NCBI GenBank assembly: GCA_003427395.1
Contig: BFEA01000145.1
Coordinates: forward strand, 189,468-230,516
DNA from: Chara braunii
Taxonomy: Eukaryota > Streptophyta > Charophyceae > Charales > Characeae
DNA: 41,049 bases
Reading direction: 5' to 3'
Below, piece after piece: positions 9,834-19,485 of the stretch. Position 1 is the stretch's first letter, and each line of letters begins with the position of its first letter. The position numbers and the translations under genes are program-made. Under the pieces are notes generated by a model. That model was not told where the DNA came from. It saw nothing but the letters and a program-made list of their open reading frames with translations, and made no database searches.

Positions 9834-12456
9834 GAGAAGAGGGAGCGAGAAAGTAGTCAATAATGAGACTTGCCTGATGGGTTGAGGCAAGATCTGTTTG
9901 TGCTTGGAGGTTCGTTACCGTTGTCATTCGACACTATGGTATAGGCTATCTAGGATCTGTCGTCTGTAGTATGGGCACCATAGGAAGGATAACGCTTGAG
10001 AATGAGAGAGGGATTGGGTGGAAGCCAGGGGTACTTACCTGTAGCACTGGTACTCCGACTTCGTCTTCGGGGTACCTGCAGCATAGCGCCAACAGTACCT
10101 GGCCCGTAATAGGGAGAGGGAATTTTACTTCTTCCTCTTCTCTGTCCACCATCTCCTTCTCCCTCTCTCATCTTCTGACTTCACTGCGTCTGCGGACTAC
10201 GAGAGAAAAGAGAGAGAGTTTGGTGACATCGGATTCAGACTCGACTTTTGACTTTTGACATTGCAACGAGGAATTATTTGGGACTTGTGACAAAACTTGG
10301 TATTGATGACATTCCCGTCTCTCTCTCACTCCTTTCGTCTGATTCCCTCCTCTTCATCTATGTATGCCTGGACCTCGCGTTTTCTTCCTGTGTACAGAGC
10401 CAGGGTCCTTCACACCTGGTAATGGATACTGTGTATGTTTGGTCTGCATTCAAACATTGATTGGGCTAGTCAATAGCATTATGGCATTCTGCTTCGCTAT
10501 ATGATACTAAGTGAATAGGGTCAGTCAGGTCAGGTCAGGCTTTGTATCTAAGTCCTCCCTGCACTATTCAACACCGTTTTGTATGAGTTGGAATATGTAT
10601 TGTTTGTTGAGATTCTACTTGCGCTGCATTGTCAATTCAGTTCTTTCTATTACATTGTGGATCCTTGGTTTCTATATACATCGCCCGACTGGGCATGTAA
10701 CAGACACTGATAGGGGGACAGACGGATAGAGACACACTAATCAATAAGACACGAACGAATAGGCAAACTGGCAGACACAGTCGAACCTAAGATCCAACGG
10801 ACACAGTCGGACAGGCAACCAACAAATACAGACACAGATATGCAAACGCAGATTCCATACACACACACTCACACTAACATTACGGTTATGGCAGCTATGG
10901 CCGCTGCTGCCCTATCACTACAACGAAGCCCCCTCTCGCCCACCTCGTTAACGAGGTCACTACAGACAACCTTGCCCGGGACGCTGTGGCAACGTTTCCA
11001 CATGACTCAGGCAAGAGTGAATGAATGGCAGGGTGCTACCTATCGGTGTATACTTTTGTAACTCGTTATGTCTGCCGCTTTTTCATCAGCCCGCAGTGCA
11101 CACAGTCTCTAATGGCAACTGCTGGACCAGACCGGGAATAACTGGACCATGCCGCATCCCCGGTGATAAACAGGCACTAGCATGCAAAAACAGACACGCA
11201 CGAACAGAGAGACAGTTGATGACAGACAAGCATACAAACCAGAATGAAGGGACAGACAGACGAATGGATTATGACTGACAGACAGACAAGACATAAGCAA
11301 GAGATAGGCCAAACAACCAGACAAACAAATAATAACAGACAGACAGACAAGCGGGCAGACAGACACCGATACACACACACTGAATAGAGAGAAAGAGAGA
11401 GGAGAAGGGAGAAGGGAGAGACAGATACAGACAAGCGCATTTGACAGACTTACAGAACAGACACTCGGACACAGAAAAACAAACATTCAGACGGCGACAG
11501 ACGTGGACAGAGAGCAGACACACGGGGAGGCCAGAATGACATGTAGAGAGAGGAAGCAGTCAGACAAGCAGGTTGAACAGACACACAGAAGGACGAACAA
11601 ACGAACAACGACAAAACAGCAACAAGCATACAAAGCACAGACAAACTGACGCAGGCAATGACAGACAGACGGTCACGGACCAGACAAACAGACAGGGAGT
11701 GGCATTCTGATCGGTGCTGGCACAGCAGGACAACGCTGTTGCGCTAGAATGCGGGTGTCTGCACTAGCGCAGACTACAGGATGCAGGGCAAGTTGAAGGC
11801 GATGGAAAGAGTCTTCGGGAGAAAGGGCGGAGAGTGGTTGACAGGGGATGATGAAGGGAAGCAGACATGAATACCTAGTGCATGAGGAAGATCGGCATTT
11901 GGCATTGACAACATGAACATTGGCCCTCAAAGGCAAAGTGAACCTGCTCCGTGAGTTCAAGCAAGGTTAGTAGGCGAGTACAGTGGGCTGGATGCTTTGG
12001 ACACCGAGCAGGGAGGAACAACATTAATGCGGCGTTGGTATGGCCTTGGAACTGAAGCATTGATTGACCATTCAATTAGATTGTTTTTATTAGGTGGAAT
12101 CTCAGTGCATTTGTGCTCTCTGATTGTATGCGGCTACTTGGATGTCTATGTGATTTCACAGTTTGGTTTACTATTTATCGTCCCCGCCCCTACTTTTTGC
12201 AGAAAGAGTAATCAGCTCCTACTGATTATGTCTCTGTCATTTATGCACGCCGCCGTCGCTCCTACCAAGTGAATGGTCCAACAAAGGGTCTGGGTCACCG
12301 TGTCTCAGCAACTGTCGTTGAAGGTGCTTCGCTGAATCGTATCAGTTAAAAAGGTGGAAGATTCTGTTAAGTGGGACACCGATAAAGAACCTCCAACTTT
12401 CGTTGATCCATTGTCTATTGCAGGATGGTCTTAGGTATCGGCTAGATATATTGTTA

Positions 12457-12535
12457 TTATTAATTATTATTATTATTATTATTATTATTATCATTAATAT
12501 TATTTTTTGTTATTATTATTATTATTATTATTTAT
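12457..12535. repeat. (TTA)n microsatellite, element B 5' LTR
   Basis: Imperfect TTA array; counterpart at 33424-33528. Confidence 0.9.
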
Positions 12536-12827
12536 TTGTTATTTTCAGACTTCATATGTAAAGCAGGGGTCGGACAGTGAGGAGAGAATAGGGCCCTTGA
12601 GTAGGGGATGCACAACGAGGATGGGGGTGAAGGAGGAGAGAGAGAGGGAGAGGAGATATACCTAGACAAGTGACAACCCGTATAAGTTTTGTTATCATGT
12701 ACTCTGGCCCTCGGCAGGAAAGTCACCCCGGTTTAGCATCGAAACATAGGCTGGTATGGATGTCTGACCTGCACTGGACGTCATATCAGGTAAGCGACAT
12801 TGAACTCTTTGCGGACAACCGCAAGAA

Positions 12828-12868
12828 GGGGGGGCGGTGACCGCGGCAGTACACATTATCCCCCCCCC
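12828..12868 (+). repeat. G-run/C-run stem-loop in element B 5' LTR
   Basis: Seven Gs (12828-12834) and nine Cs (12860-12868) flank a 25-base loop with a GGTGACC inner palindrome. Counterpart at 33814-33854 in the 3' LTR. Confidence 0.65.
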
Positions 12869-12967
12869 CTCAATCCTTGCTTGAATGTAAGCCCACTGGT
12901 AGGTTGGAACTACTATTAGTCATTATTATTGAATTTGATCTTATAAGTACTATAGCTATTGTTATCC

Positions 12968-13030
12968 TTATTATTATTATCATTACTATTATTATTATTA
13001 TTATTATTATTATTATCATTATTATTATTA

Positions 13031-13074
<44 letters not shown>
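12968..13074. repeat. (TTA)n microsatellite, element B 5' LTR
   Basis: Long TTA array with a few TTG and ATC units; counterpart at 33961-34056. Confidence 0.9.
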
Positions 13075-13075
<1 letters not shown>

Positions 13076-13667
13076 GTGTTATCATTTTATTATTTTGTTC
13101 AACCAATATTTAATGACATATGACCAAAGGGGGATCAGGTGTGCAAAGATTTGAGGTATCGGAGAGGAGAGAGACACTTTCATATTGCCTTGCTCCTCTA
13201 TCCTTATCCTTGAGGCACTTGAATTCTCGACTAAGAGTATCTGCTGATGTACATCAGCCGAGGGCAACCTTGGTTTTTGCTGATTTTAAAAAGAGTCAGA
13301 TAATCAATGGCATGAATCGTAAGTAGCCGAATACAGTGCGATTGCGGGAGCTCTGCCGGAGTTGAGGAGGAATATGAGGTGCGCATCACGAAACCCTTTC
13401 CCATATACCCTTACAGGCTACGCCCTTCTATTGGACTGCCTTCATGACTTTGTGATATACCGTTTACGTTTCTTCAAGACTAAGGTCAACAAAAGGGGAA
13501 GTGAATGTAGGATTGAAGTGAGAATCATGCCGGGTGAAAGGAAAGGAACCTAAAGTAATCAAGAAGGAACCTAGGGCGGCGGAGGCTCATGTGTGGGCCG
13601 TCACACTACTTATGTATGCGCTGACGTGACTGAGGGTTGACACTTAGGTACTCATGTGTGAGTTACC

Positions 13668-14865
13668 TTGCTATCTGCCAGATCGACTGTCGTCGTGAAG
13701 GGCAAATGTGTCCGACAAATAACTTATGAAATTAATTAGGAACTCTCTACCGTGAGGACTGTCGTCGTGACGGAAAGACGGTACTAACAAATACTTATGA
13801 GTTAGTCTAGGTACTCTCTACCGGAATGACTGTCGTCGTGATGAGACGAAGATACAAACGAATACTTATTAACTAATTTAAGTACTCTCTACCAGAACGG
13901 TTGTCGTCGTGATGGGACGAGGGCACAAACAACTACTTACGAACTAGTCTTAGTACTCTCTACCGGAACGGCTGTCGTCGTGATGGGACGACGGTACAAA
14001 CGAACACTTATTAACTAATCTAAGTACTCTCTACCTGATCGGTTGTCGCCATGATGAGACGAGGATACAAACAAACACCTATGAACTTATCTAAGTACTC
14101 TCTACCGGATCGGCTTTCGTCGTGATGGGATGAGAGTACAAACAAAATTCCTATAAAACTAATCTTAGTACTCTCTACGGGATCGACTGTCGTCGTGATG
14201 GGACGAGGGTACAAACAAATACTTATGAGTTACTCTATTCCTCTTCCTGCTCTTCCTCCTCCATCTCTTTCTTCTCGTCCAATTCCTTTTCTTTCTCCTT
14301 TGCCTCCTCCTCCTCTTCTTCATCCTCTTCCTCCTTTTGATTTAGGTATTCAGTTGTGTTACGTCATGTCTCTCCATTAGGTTTTTGAAACCGTCTCCTC
14401 ACGGCAGCATTGCAGCCGATGTTTTTTTCAAAAAAAAAAGTACTCTCTACCGGATTGACTGTCGTCATGACGGGCAGAGGTACCTGACGCTAACTTATGA
14501 TGTAGATTAAGTACTCTCTGCCGGATCGACTGTCGTTGTGATGGGAAAGGTGTACTAATTATAACTTATGAACTAAATTGGGTACTCTAGACCGTAACGG
14601 TTGTCGTCGCAACGGGAAGGGGTATCTGACAGCAATTATGAACTAGATTAGGTGCTCTCTGCCAGATCGACTGTCGTCGTGATGGGAAGAGAGTACTAAC
14701 AAATACTTATGAGATAAAATAGGTACTATCTACCAGATCGACTGTCGTCGTGATGGGAAGGGGTACCAGACGTTAAGTTATGAACTAATCTTAATACTCT
14801 CTACCGGATCCACTGTCATCGTGACGGAAAAGGGGTCAGACACTTAGAAAATAATAAAGGGAGGC
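13668..14865 (+). repeat. 70-bp minisatellite in element B 5' LTR
   Basis: About 15 units of 70-71 bases (starts at 13740, 13811, 13882, 13952 and on). Each has GTACTCTCTACC, an almost invariant TGTCGTCGTGATGGGA and a downstream GTAC. The ends GTACTCTC and GAGGGTAC can pair, and the middle TCGTC/GACGA can form an inner stem in many units. Interrupted by the insert at 14238-14438. Confidence 0.88.
14238..14438 (+). mobile_element. 200-base insert present only in the 5' LTR of element B
   Basis: The 3' LTR reads straight through at 35234. The insert opens with a long CCTCTTCC-type pyrimidine tract and ends in a T7-C-A10 sequence. The A-run at the 3' end suggests a short retroposed sequence. 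Target duplication is ambiguous because the minisatellite itself repeats CTCTA. Confidence 0.6.
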
Positions 14866-15610
14866 TCCAGGGAGGGTGATCCTATTCATACGCTTGAGTC
14901 TAAGGCCGACTAACCACCTGCAGAGAGTAGGAAATCACATATCTACTCTTCCTATACTAGAGTACTTACCCTCTGATAGTTCGACTGTCAAACTGGTAAT
15001 CGGGAGGCTTCTGTAGGAGTCGTCCTATTACTTGTTTAAGAGTTGGACTACTCATTACCCAAGGAAGGTAGTAGAGGAGCCTCTGTCGGGGTCTGTCTAT
15101 TACCTACTTGATTCTGTACTAACTCGCTAAGAGGGTACTCCTGTAGGAATACCCTAAACACTCGTCTTCTGTCCAAAATTAACCTGGTCTCATGGCGGTC
15201 AGCTTCAGAAGGAGCGATATGATACCCTTGTCTAGATTATCATAATGCTCTCATGAAGAGGACGTTGTCACGTGATAGTAGGGGGCTCTTGTGCGAGTCG
15301 CCTATTATTCACGCAGACCGTTATTAACCTCTGGGAGGAGACTGACATCTAGATCTTTCAGAGGGATACCTAAAGCAAGTAGTAGGGTATTTCTGTAGGA
15401 GCCTCAACTATTTGTTGTAGGAAGGGTGCTCATGTGTGAGCTATCCTATTACTCTAAGCAGATCTTATGTATACATTGAGTGAAACTAAAGGGAGATCAA
15501 ATACTCATGTGCGACTTACTCACCTGTCTGTTCGACTAACAGATTGTTTAGTATTGACGAAGTAGCAGAAGATTCATGTCTAAATCGATCTACTACCTGA
15601 GTGTGTCAGG
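14866..15610 (+). repeat. Stem-loop array C in element B 5' LTR
   Basis: About ten units of 65-90 bases, with two earlier related units at 13584-13599 and 13647-13667. Each has a hairpin with a loop near CATGTGTG or CTGTAGG, a variable stem, and often CCTATTAC after it. Examples: GGTACTCATGTGTGAGTTACC read as two halves of a stem (13647-13667), GGGTA...TACCC with inner TCC/GGA (15133-15154), GCTCA/TGAGC (15428-15432, 15437-15441), CTC/GAG in 15281-15302, and 15004-15024. Confidence 0.72.
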
Positions 15611-16744
15611 ACAAATGGAAGAGAGAGGAAATAACAAAGTTCTTAATTAAGAGCAAGGTCTCAAGGACCTGGGAAAAAAACAAAGAGAAAAATGTTAGGA
15701 CCGCAAGAGAAAGAAACTTAAAAACCTCCGCGTAGTCCGTAGTTGTCCATGGCTTTCGGATGGAAAGCCACATCTATGAATAAGTTATGTCTTGTCTACA
15801 CAAACGTCAAAACGGTGCGCTTATCTCCAAGAGAAAGAATGAAAGGACTGAGAGTAGGGTAAACATGAATTTCCCTGAAGATGACTTAGGATACAGGCAT
15901 GAGACTCCTTGAGAGAAAGGAGAGAGTGACATATGGCTTAAGGTAGGGTTGTTAGAGTAAGACTGGGGATTAGCCCGGGGATGTCGATCGTAGAGCTCAC
16001 TACCCATGTCTAAGGGCTCGACCCTTAGATATCAATATGTGAAAAATCGAGTGGGGGTGTTGAATCTTTGTTAACCTGTCTGTGTGCAGGTCTCTGTTTA
16101 TCTACTGCATTTCAAGGAAGAGGTTCTACAAAAAGGACCCAAATTTCTGTTATCTCTCGATAAGTGGTCGGTTGTTACCGATTCAACGTTTCCCCTTTTG
16201 ACTTGATACCCGCTTCTAAAGTCAAACCCTGTGGTCAGTAAAACTGTCACCTTTGGTTATTGCCTAAATGGTCCTGGTCACTCTCAAAGACCCTTTGTAG
16301 AAATGTGAGGGGGTTGGGCTTACGTCTCAGGAAAGATAGGGCTGTCATACATGGTTTGGGAAGTGAGGGACAACGTCAATGGTTGATGGTTGACTCCGTT
16401 AGTGCATGGCATGTGAATTGTCTTTGCATTATTCTGTGTTGGTCTGATTTTGTGCGTGACTTTGGATTGTACTGGACCTGGTCTGTTGAAGAGTCGTGCA
16501 CACACGGCACTTGTGAAAGTGGGAAGGGTTCCCGGTGGTAATACTTCCATGTTCATCACGTGTCCAGTTTAACTTCTATATGATTCTGATGTTCAGTTGA
16601 GTCCTAACCTATTAAGAAAGATAGGACGCTCTTTGGTAGAAAGATGGTTTGATTGATATTAGTCACGAGAATAATACATTACGCAGTAGCGGAAATAGAC
16701 TGCCTTTTAAAAGTTCGACCTGAATATCTAACGGGTCAGTTCTA

Positions 16745-17068
16745 TGCGTCTTACCGCGCGTACCCCATTTTATGCTACAGCGATCAAGCAAACGCCCTCG
16801 GCCTACCTACCTCTACAAAGGCATGTAAACGCCTTCGCATGTGGGGCAGTAGCTCAGCAGGGATACGCCTACCTGAGGGTCGTGACAACCCCTCGGGTAG
16901 AGGTAAGTTGTACCTCGCGGCTCCCCGACCTGTCGTGGGGTGTCGTGAGAAGTATAGCACGCACACATGGTTGGAGTGGTGACCGTTTTTTTTGAAGGAA
17001 TACATCCTGCGTGACATGACCGTGAGGTTCAGCGCTCCCAGCGGGGTGCGGGACTGCCGGGCGCGGCA
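16745..17068 (+). promoter_or_regulatory. Shared LTR 3' module (5' LTR of B): A-box-like motif, hairpin, splice donor
   Basis: This ~320-base terminus is homologous in both element B LTRs and the family A solo LTR. It contains TAGCTCAGCAGG at 16850-16861 (matches the tRNA A-box pattern), then a stem-loop at 16869-16900 with stems CTACC/GGTAG and GAGGG/CCCTC around GTGACA. A consensus 5' splice donor AGGTAAGT follows with GT at 16903-16904. It lies in what should be R/U5. A downstream tRNA-like B-box at the proper distance is not seen, so it is not a tRNA gene. Confidence 0.65.
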
Positions 17069-17070
17069 GG

Positions 17071-17088
17071 TGGCGTCGTTGTCGGGGA
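17071..17088 (+). other. Primer-binding site, tRNA-Asp type
   Basis: TGGCGTCGTTGTCGGGGA begins two bases after the LTR terminal CA. It matches the complement of the 3' end of plant tRNA-Asp (from memory TGGCGCCGTTGCCGGGGA) at 16 of 18 positions. Both differences are C-to-T. Distance, orientation and sequence support a genuine minus-strand priming site and define the LTR end. Confidence 0.8.
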
Positions 17089-17568
17089 CCTTCGGTTGCC
17101 TGTCGGGGTTCTATGTGAACGGACCTGGGTTTGGTTAATTGATGCCCTAGCAAAACGACAAGTAGAAAGGGGTAGAGTAGTGCATAAGTATGTTGAATAA
17201 TTAAAGACACAAACCTTGTATCTGAGAAAAGTACCTTGAGCTGGGACAAGTACAAGTTAACGTACCCGATATAGCATCGCAAAGAGTTTTTATCTCGACA
17301 ACTGACAAGATACCTGCTCCTTTTGACTATTAAAGAGAGAGAATACAGAGAATTTCATGACGAAAGAGCCAGGTTATGTAATAAAAATTAACAAGTCTCA
17401 ACGAGTTCCTTCTGGTTAGGGTCGTACCTTCTGATTCTCAACGATTATTAGGCAGATAACCAGACTACTCAATCATTTTAGAGGTTCCTTCGAAATCTTG
17501 CAGAAGGTATCACTTTATCACTAGGTAACTAACCACCTGGGGTACTCCCGTAAGTAGAGCTTTCAACA
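17089..17568 (+). other. Leader of element B, no gene seen
   Basis: Untranslated leader between the primer site and the first plausible ATG. It has no convincing ORF and no strong repeat. It may hold packaging signals, but none is recognisable by eye. Confidence 0.5.
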
Positions 17569-17694
17569 ATGCCTCGTGGGCCTGGAGCTGGAAGGGGAAG
17601 AGGTGGACGACATGGAAAAGCGACGGAAAGGCCGATTGATCTGACAAAGGAAAGACAAGAGCGAGAGGAAGAAGGGGAGGAAGAGGAAAAATGA
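17569..17694 (+). CDS. Short RG-rich ORF (41 aa), possible remnant of a gag-like N terminus
   Basis: The ATG at 17569 opens a 41-codon frame ending in TGA at 17692-17694. The N-terminal third is Pro/Gly/Arg-rich (MPRGPGAGRGRGGRHG), the C-terminal third very acidic (runs of Glu). RG-rich segments are common in nucleic-acid-binding retroelement proteins, so this may be the start of a longer broken ORF. Reading frames after the stop (17695-17945) are rich in Ser, Pro and aromatic residues but do not continue it cleanly. Function unknown; it could be chance. Confidence 0.3.
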   Translation: MPRGPGAGRGRGGRHGKATERPIDLTKERQEREEEGEEEEK

Positions 17695-18413
17695 AAAGGG
17701 CCGCGTTTACGCCGGCATCAAGAGGTTCCGCGAGCGCACGCCATCTCCTGGAAAAATGGCTTACTACTCTTATAAATACGAGCAGCATTATGGCGCTCTG
17801 CCTCCGCGATTTGAACCACCTTTCTCTCGACCTTATTCTACATCCCCTGCCATCCTCTTCCTTGGCACGCCGTCAACAACAACTAGCAGTGGTTCCACAA
17901 CCGCCTTAGCCTTGTCTTCCACCTCCGCCGCCATATGTACCTGATCTGCCTGTGGTATCCCAGAATGTGCCAACAAACCATAGGTTGTGTGTTACCATGA
18001 CACTGTTCTTCCTATGCCAGATTGAGATATGTGGCTTAGTCTCATACATGATATATAAGGGGGTTATCTTGAAAAATAATTTCCTCTCATTACTGAATAG
18101 ATATGGTAATCAAGGGAATCCACTTAAGTGGGTAAGAAAGAAGGTATCTAGACTGGGGGCGTGAAATTTGGACTTTTGTGACCCTTTACCTAAGACCAGG
18201 CTAAGACTAGGTTGATGAGTCTAGGTGTGTACCTGAGGAATATAGGAAGGAAAATCCAGTAAAATGACTCCTTATTAATCGTAGCGAAAGACGTATTACT
18301 CCATAGTGAGGGCTCTGAAAATCAATGACTAAGACAATGCGTTAATTTGATCGCCCCTGTCTTGCCATTTGTGAAAACAGGTCATAAAGGGGGGTTGTCC
18401 GGACGCAATCAAG
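17695..18413 (+). other. Leader/inter-ORF region, no gene recognised
   Basis: Contains short overlapping frames only. Near its end, a pyrimidine-bearing tract closing in AG at 18380 lies 33 bases before the ATG of the first tandem ORF and could be a 3' splice site (inference). Confidence 0.4.
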
Positions 18414-19199
18414 ATGTCTTACGCAAAGCAAGTTTTCAGGGTCGAAGCTCCAGTTAGGAATGATGATGGGCTAGAAATGACACTGCCAAAAGGAAGAAGC
18501 AGAGCAGAGCTTAGTGAGTCATGGTAGGGCTGCTCGTTAGGAAGTGAGGCATTTATGTGGGTAGAAACGAGTTGGAATATGAAGGAGGGATAACGTATTG
18601 TGAGAGTCACCATTTATATGGCTGCGAGTCTCTGGCATGATTATGAATCAAACTTCGATCAAGGGGGGAAAGATTATCTGCTATTACTCATAGGGATGGC
18701 AGAAGTGAGGCTCTGAGTTTGGAGCCGGGAAGGTCCATGGGTAGACACAAGAGAAGTTATAAAGGAAATCAAAATGCTTGCGGCCAAAGACTTTATTCTT
18801 CCGGTCCGTTACGTTAGAACCACGCTCCCGGATTTCATTATCGAAGAGGTGTTTTTTTATCAAGAGAGGGTAGAGATGGCCGCTGAAGCAGCACTGAGAG
18901 TACCTAATAGAGGGTATAATTTCTCCACCCCTCACATGAATTACGCCCTATACCTGGAAATGAGCTCCGAACTCACCAGGAGTGATTTTAGCAACGTACT
19001 GTCCATCGTAAACACGTACGCTAGAGTTTATTTCATGAAAGAGCGATTTGAGTACTGGGAGAAATTGAAAGAGGAAGTACGATCTGGGGTCTGTGTGGAT
19101 GACATTCCCATCATGTTTGGGTTGGTCTATAACTTCTGGTCTGTGGACTGGGTGACGATGGAAGAGATGGAAGAGGAAGAGAGAGGGTTTATATTCTAA
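18414..19199 (+). pseudogene. Element B extra ORF, tandem copy 1 (261 codons, three internal stops)
   Basis: One frame runs from ATG 18414 (MSYAKQVFRVEAP...) to a stop at 19197-19199, interrupted by TAG 18525, TAA 18591 and TGA 18714. The longest open stretch begins at 18774 and encodes a basic/aromatic segment with DFILPVRYVRTTLPDF, then ALYLEMSSELTRSDF, then ERFEYWEKLKEEV and a C-terminal DDIPIMFGLVYNFWSVDW. It is paralogous along its whole length to 19486-20262. I recognise no domain. It sits upstream of gag, where plant Ogre-type elements carry an ORF1 of unknown role. An acceptor-like AG lies 33 bases upstream. Inactive as it stands. Confidence 0.6.
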
Positions 19200-19485
19200 A
19201 AGATTATAGGGTGAAGCGCAAAGGCATAAATTGTAAGGAGAAAAAGAAGGGGAAGGAAGAATGTTGCTTGTAAAATTACAAAAAGGTGAAGGGAGAAATG
19301 AGTGGGATGAAGAAGAGAAAAAGATGAGGCAAGAAGACAAAGGAGATGACTCAAACAGGATTAAGGAATAGGGGATAATGTTTATATAAAGGGGAATGAC
19401 ACGACCAGGTAGGACTTATGCGTGAGTATTGTGTGCCTTTTTGGTTTTCTTCTGCACTTCACAGGCCACCAGGAAATCACTCAAG

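Larger units (their letters stand above)
7099..11056. other. Non-coding modular region between family A LTR and element B LTR
   Basis: No gene recognised. It is built of purine-rich tracts, GACA-rich tracts (8820-8990, 10690-10860), ATT microsatellites, a 235-bp tandem duplication and several CTTACCTG sites. The same styles occur inside element B LTRs (for example the GACA-rich 11170-11700), so this may be the upstream part of the 5' LTR or a related older copy. GCGCG at 7099-7103 equals the five bases after 37858, which may be chance. Confidence 0.45.
11057..17068 (+). mobile_element. Element B 5' LTR (about 6.0 kb)
   Basis: It is a direct repeat of 31991-37858, collinear throughout, with about 95-96% identity over a 330-base stretch compared by eye (11950-12280 against 32910-33240). 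The shared block begins TGTAACTCG and ends in CA at 17068, two bases before a tRNA-Asp primer site, which fixes the 3' boundary. Order inside: degenerate GACA-rich tract (11170-11700), unique stretch (11700-12440), ATT microsatellite, unique stretch with a G-run/C-run hairpin, second ATT microsatellite, 70-bp minisatellite (13.67-14.87 kb), hairpin array (14.87-15.6 kb), unique stretch (15.6-16.74 kb) and the shared 3' module (16.74-17.07 kb). The 5' boundary is less certain because no target duplication is found (ACTTT before 11057, GCGCG after 37858). The true LTR may begin upstream. Confidence 0.78.

Noticed and set aside
11177-11700. Minus-strand Ser/Val/Cys/Leu-rich ORFs across the GACA-rich tract (also 32020-32600)
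   Set aside because: They follow from a CAGACAGACA-like low-complexity sequence and are open in several overlapping frames.
11997-12272. 91-codon ORF conserved in both element B LTRs (also 32959-33234)
   Set aside because: No ATG at the start. About half of the few nucleotide differences change amino acids, so no sign of protein constraint; conservation is just LTR identity.
16260-16541. 93-codon ORF in both element B LTRs (also 37057-37338)
   Set aside because: Starts at TTG, shows many replacement differences, and lies in LTR body; likely chance.
16840-16910. tRNA gene or tRNA-derived SINE at the A-box-like TAGCTCAGCAGG
   Set aside because: No anticodon arm or B-box at the right distance and no cloverleaf; only the D-arm-like part matches.
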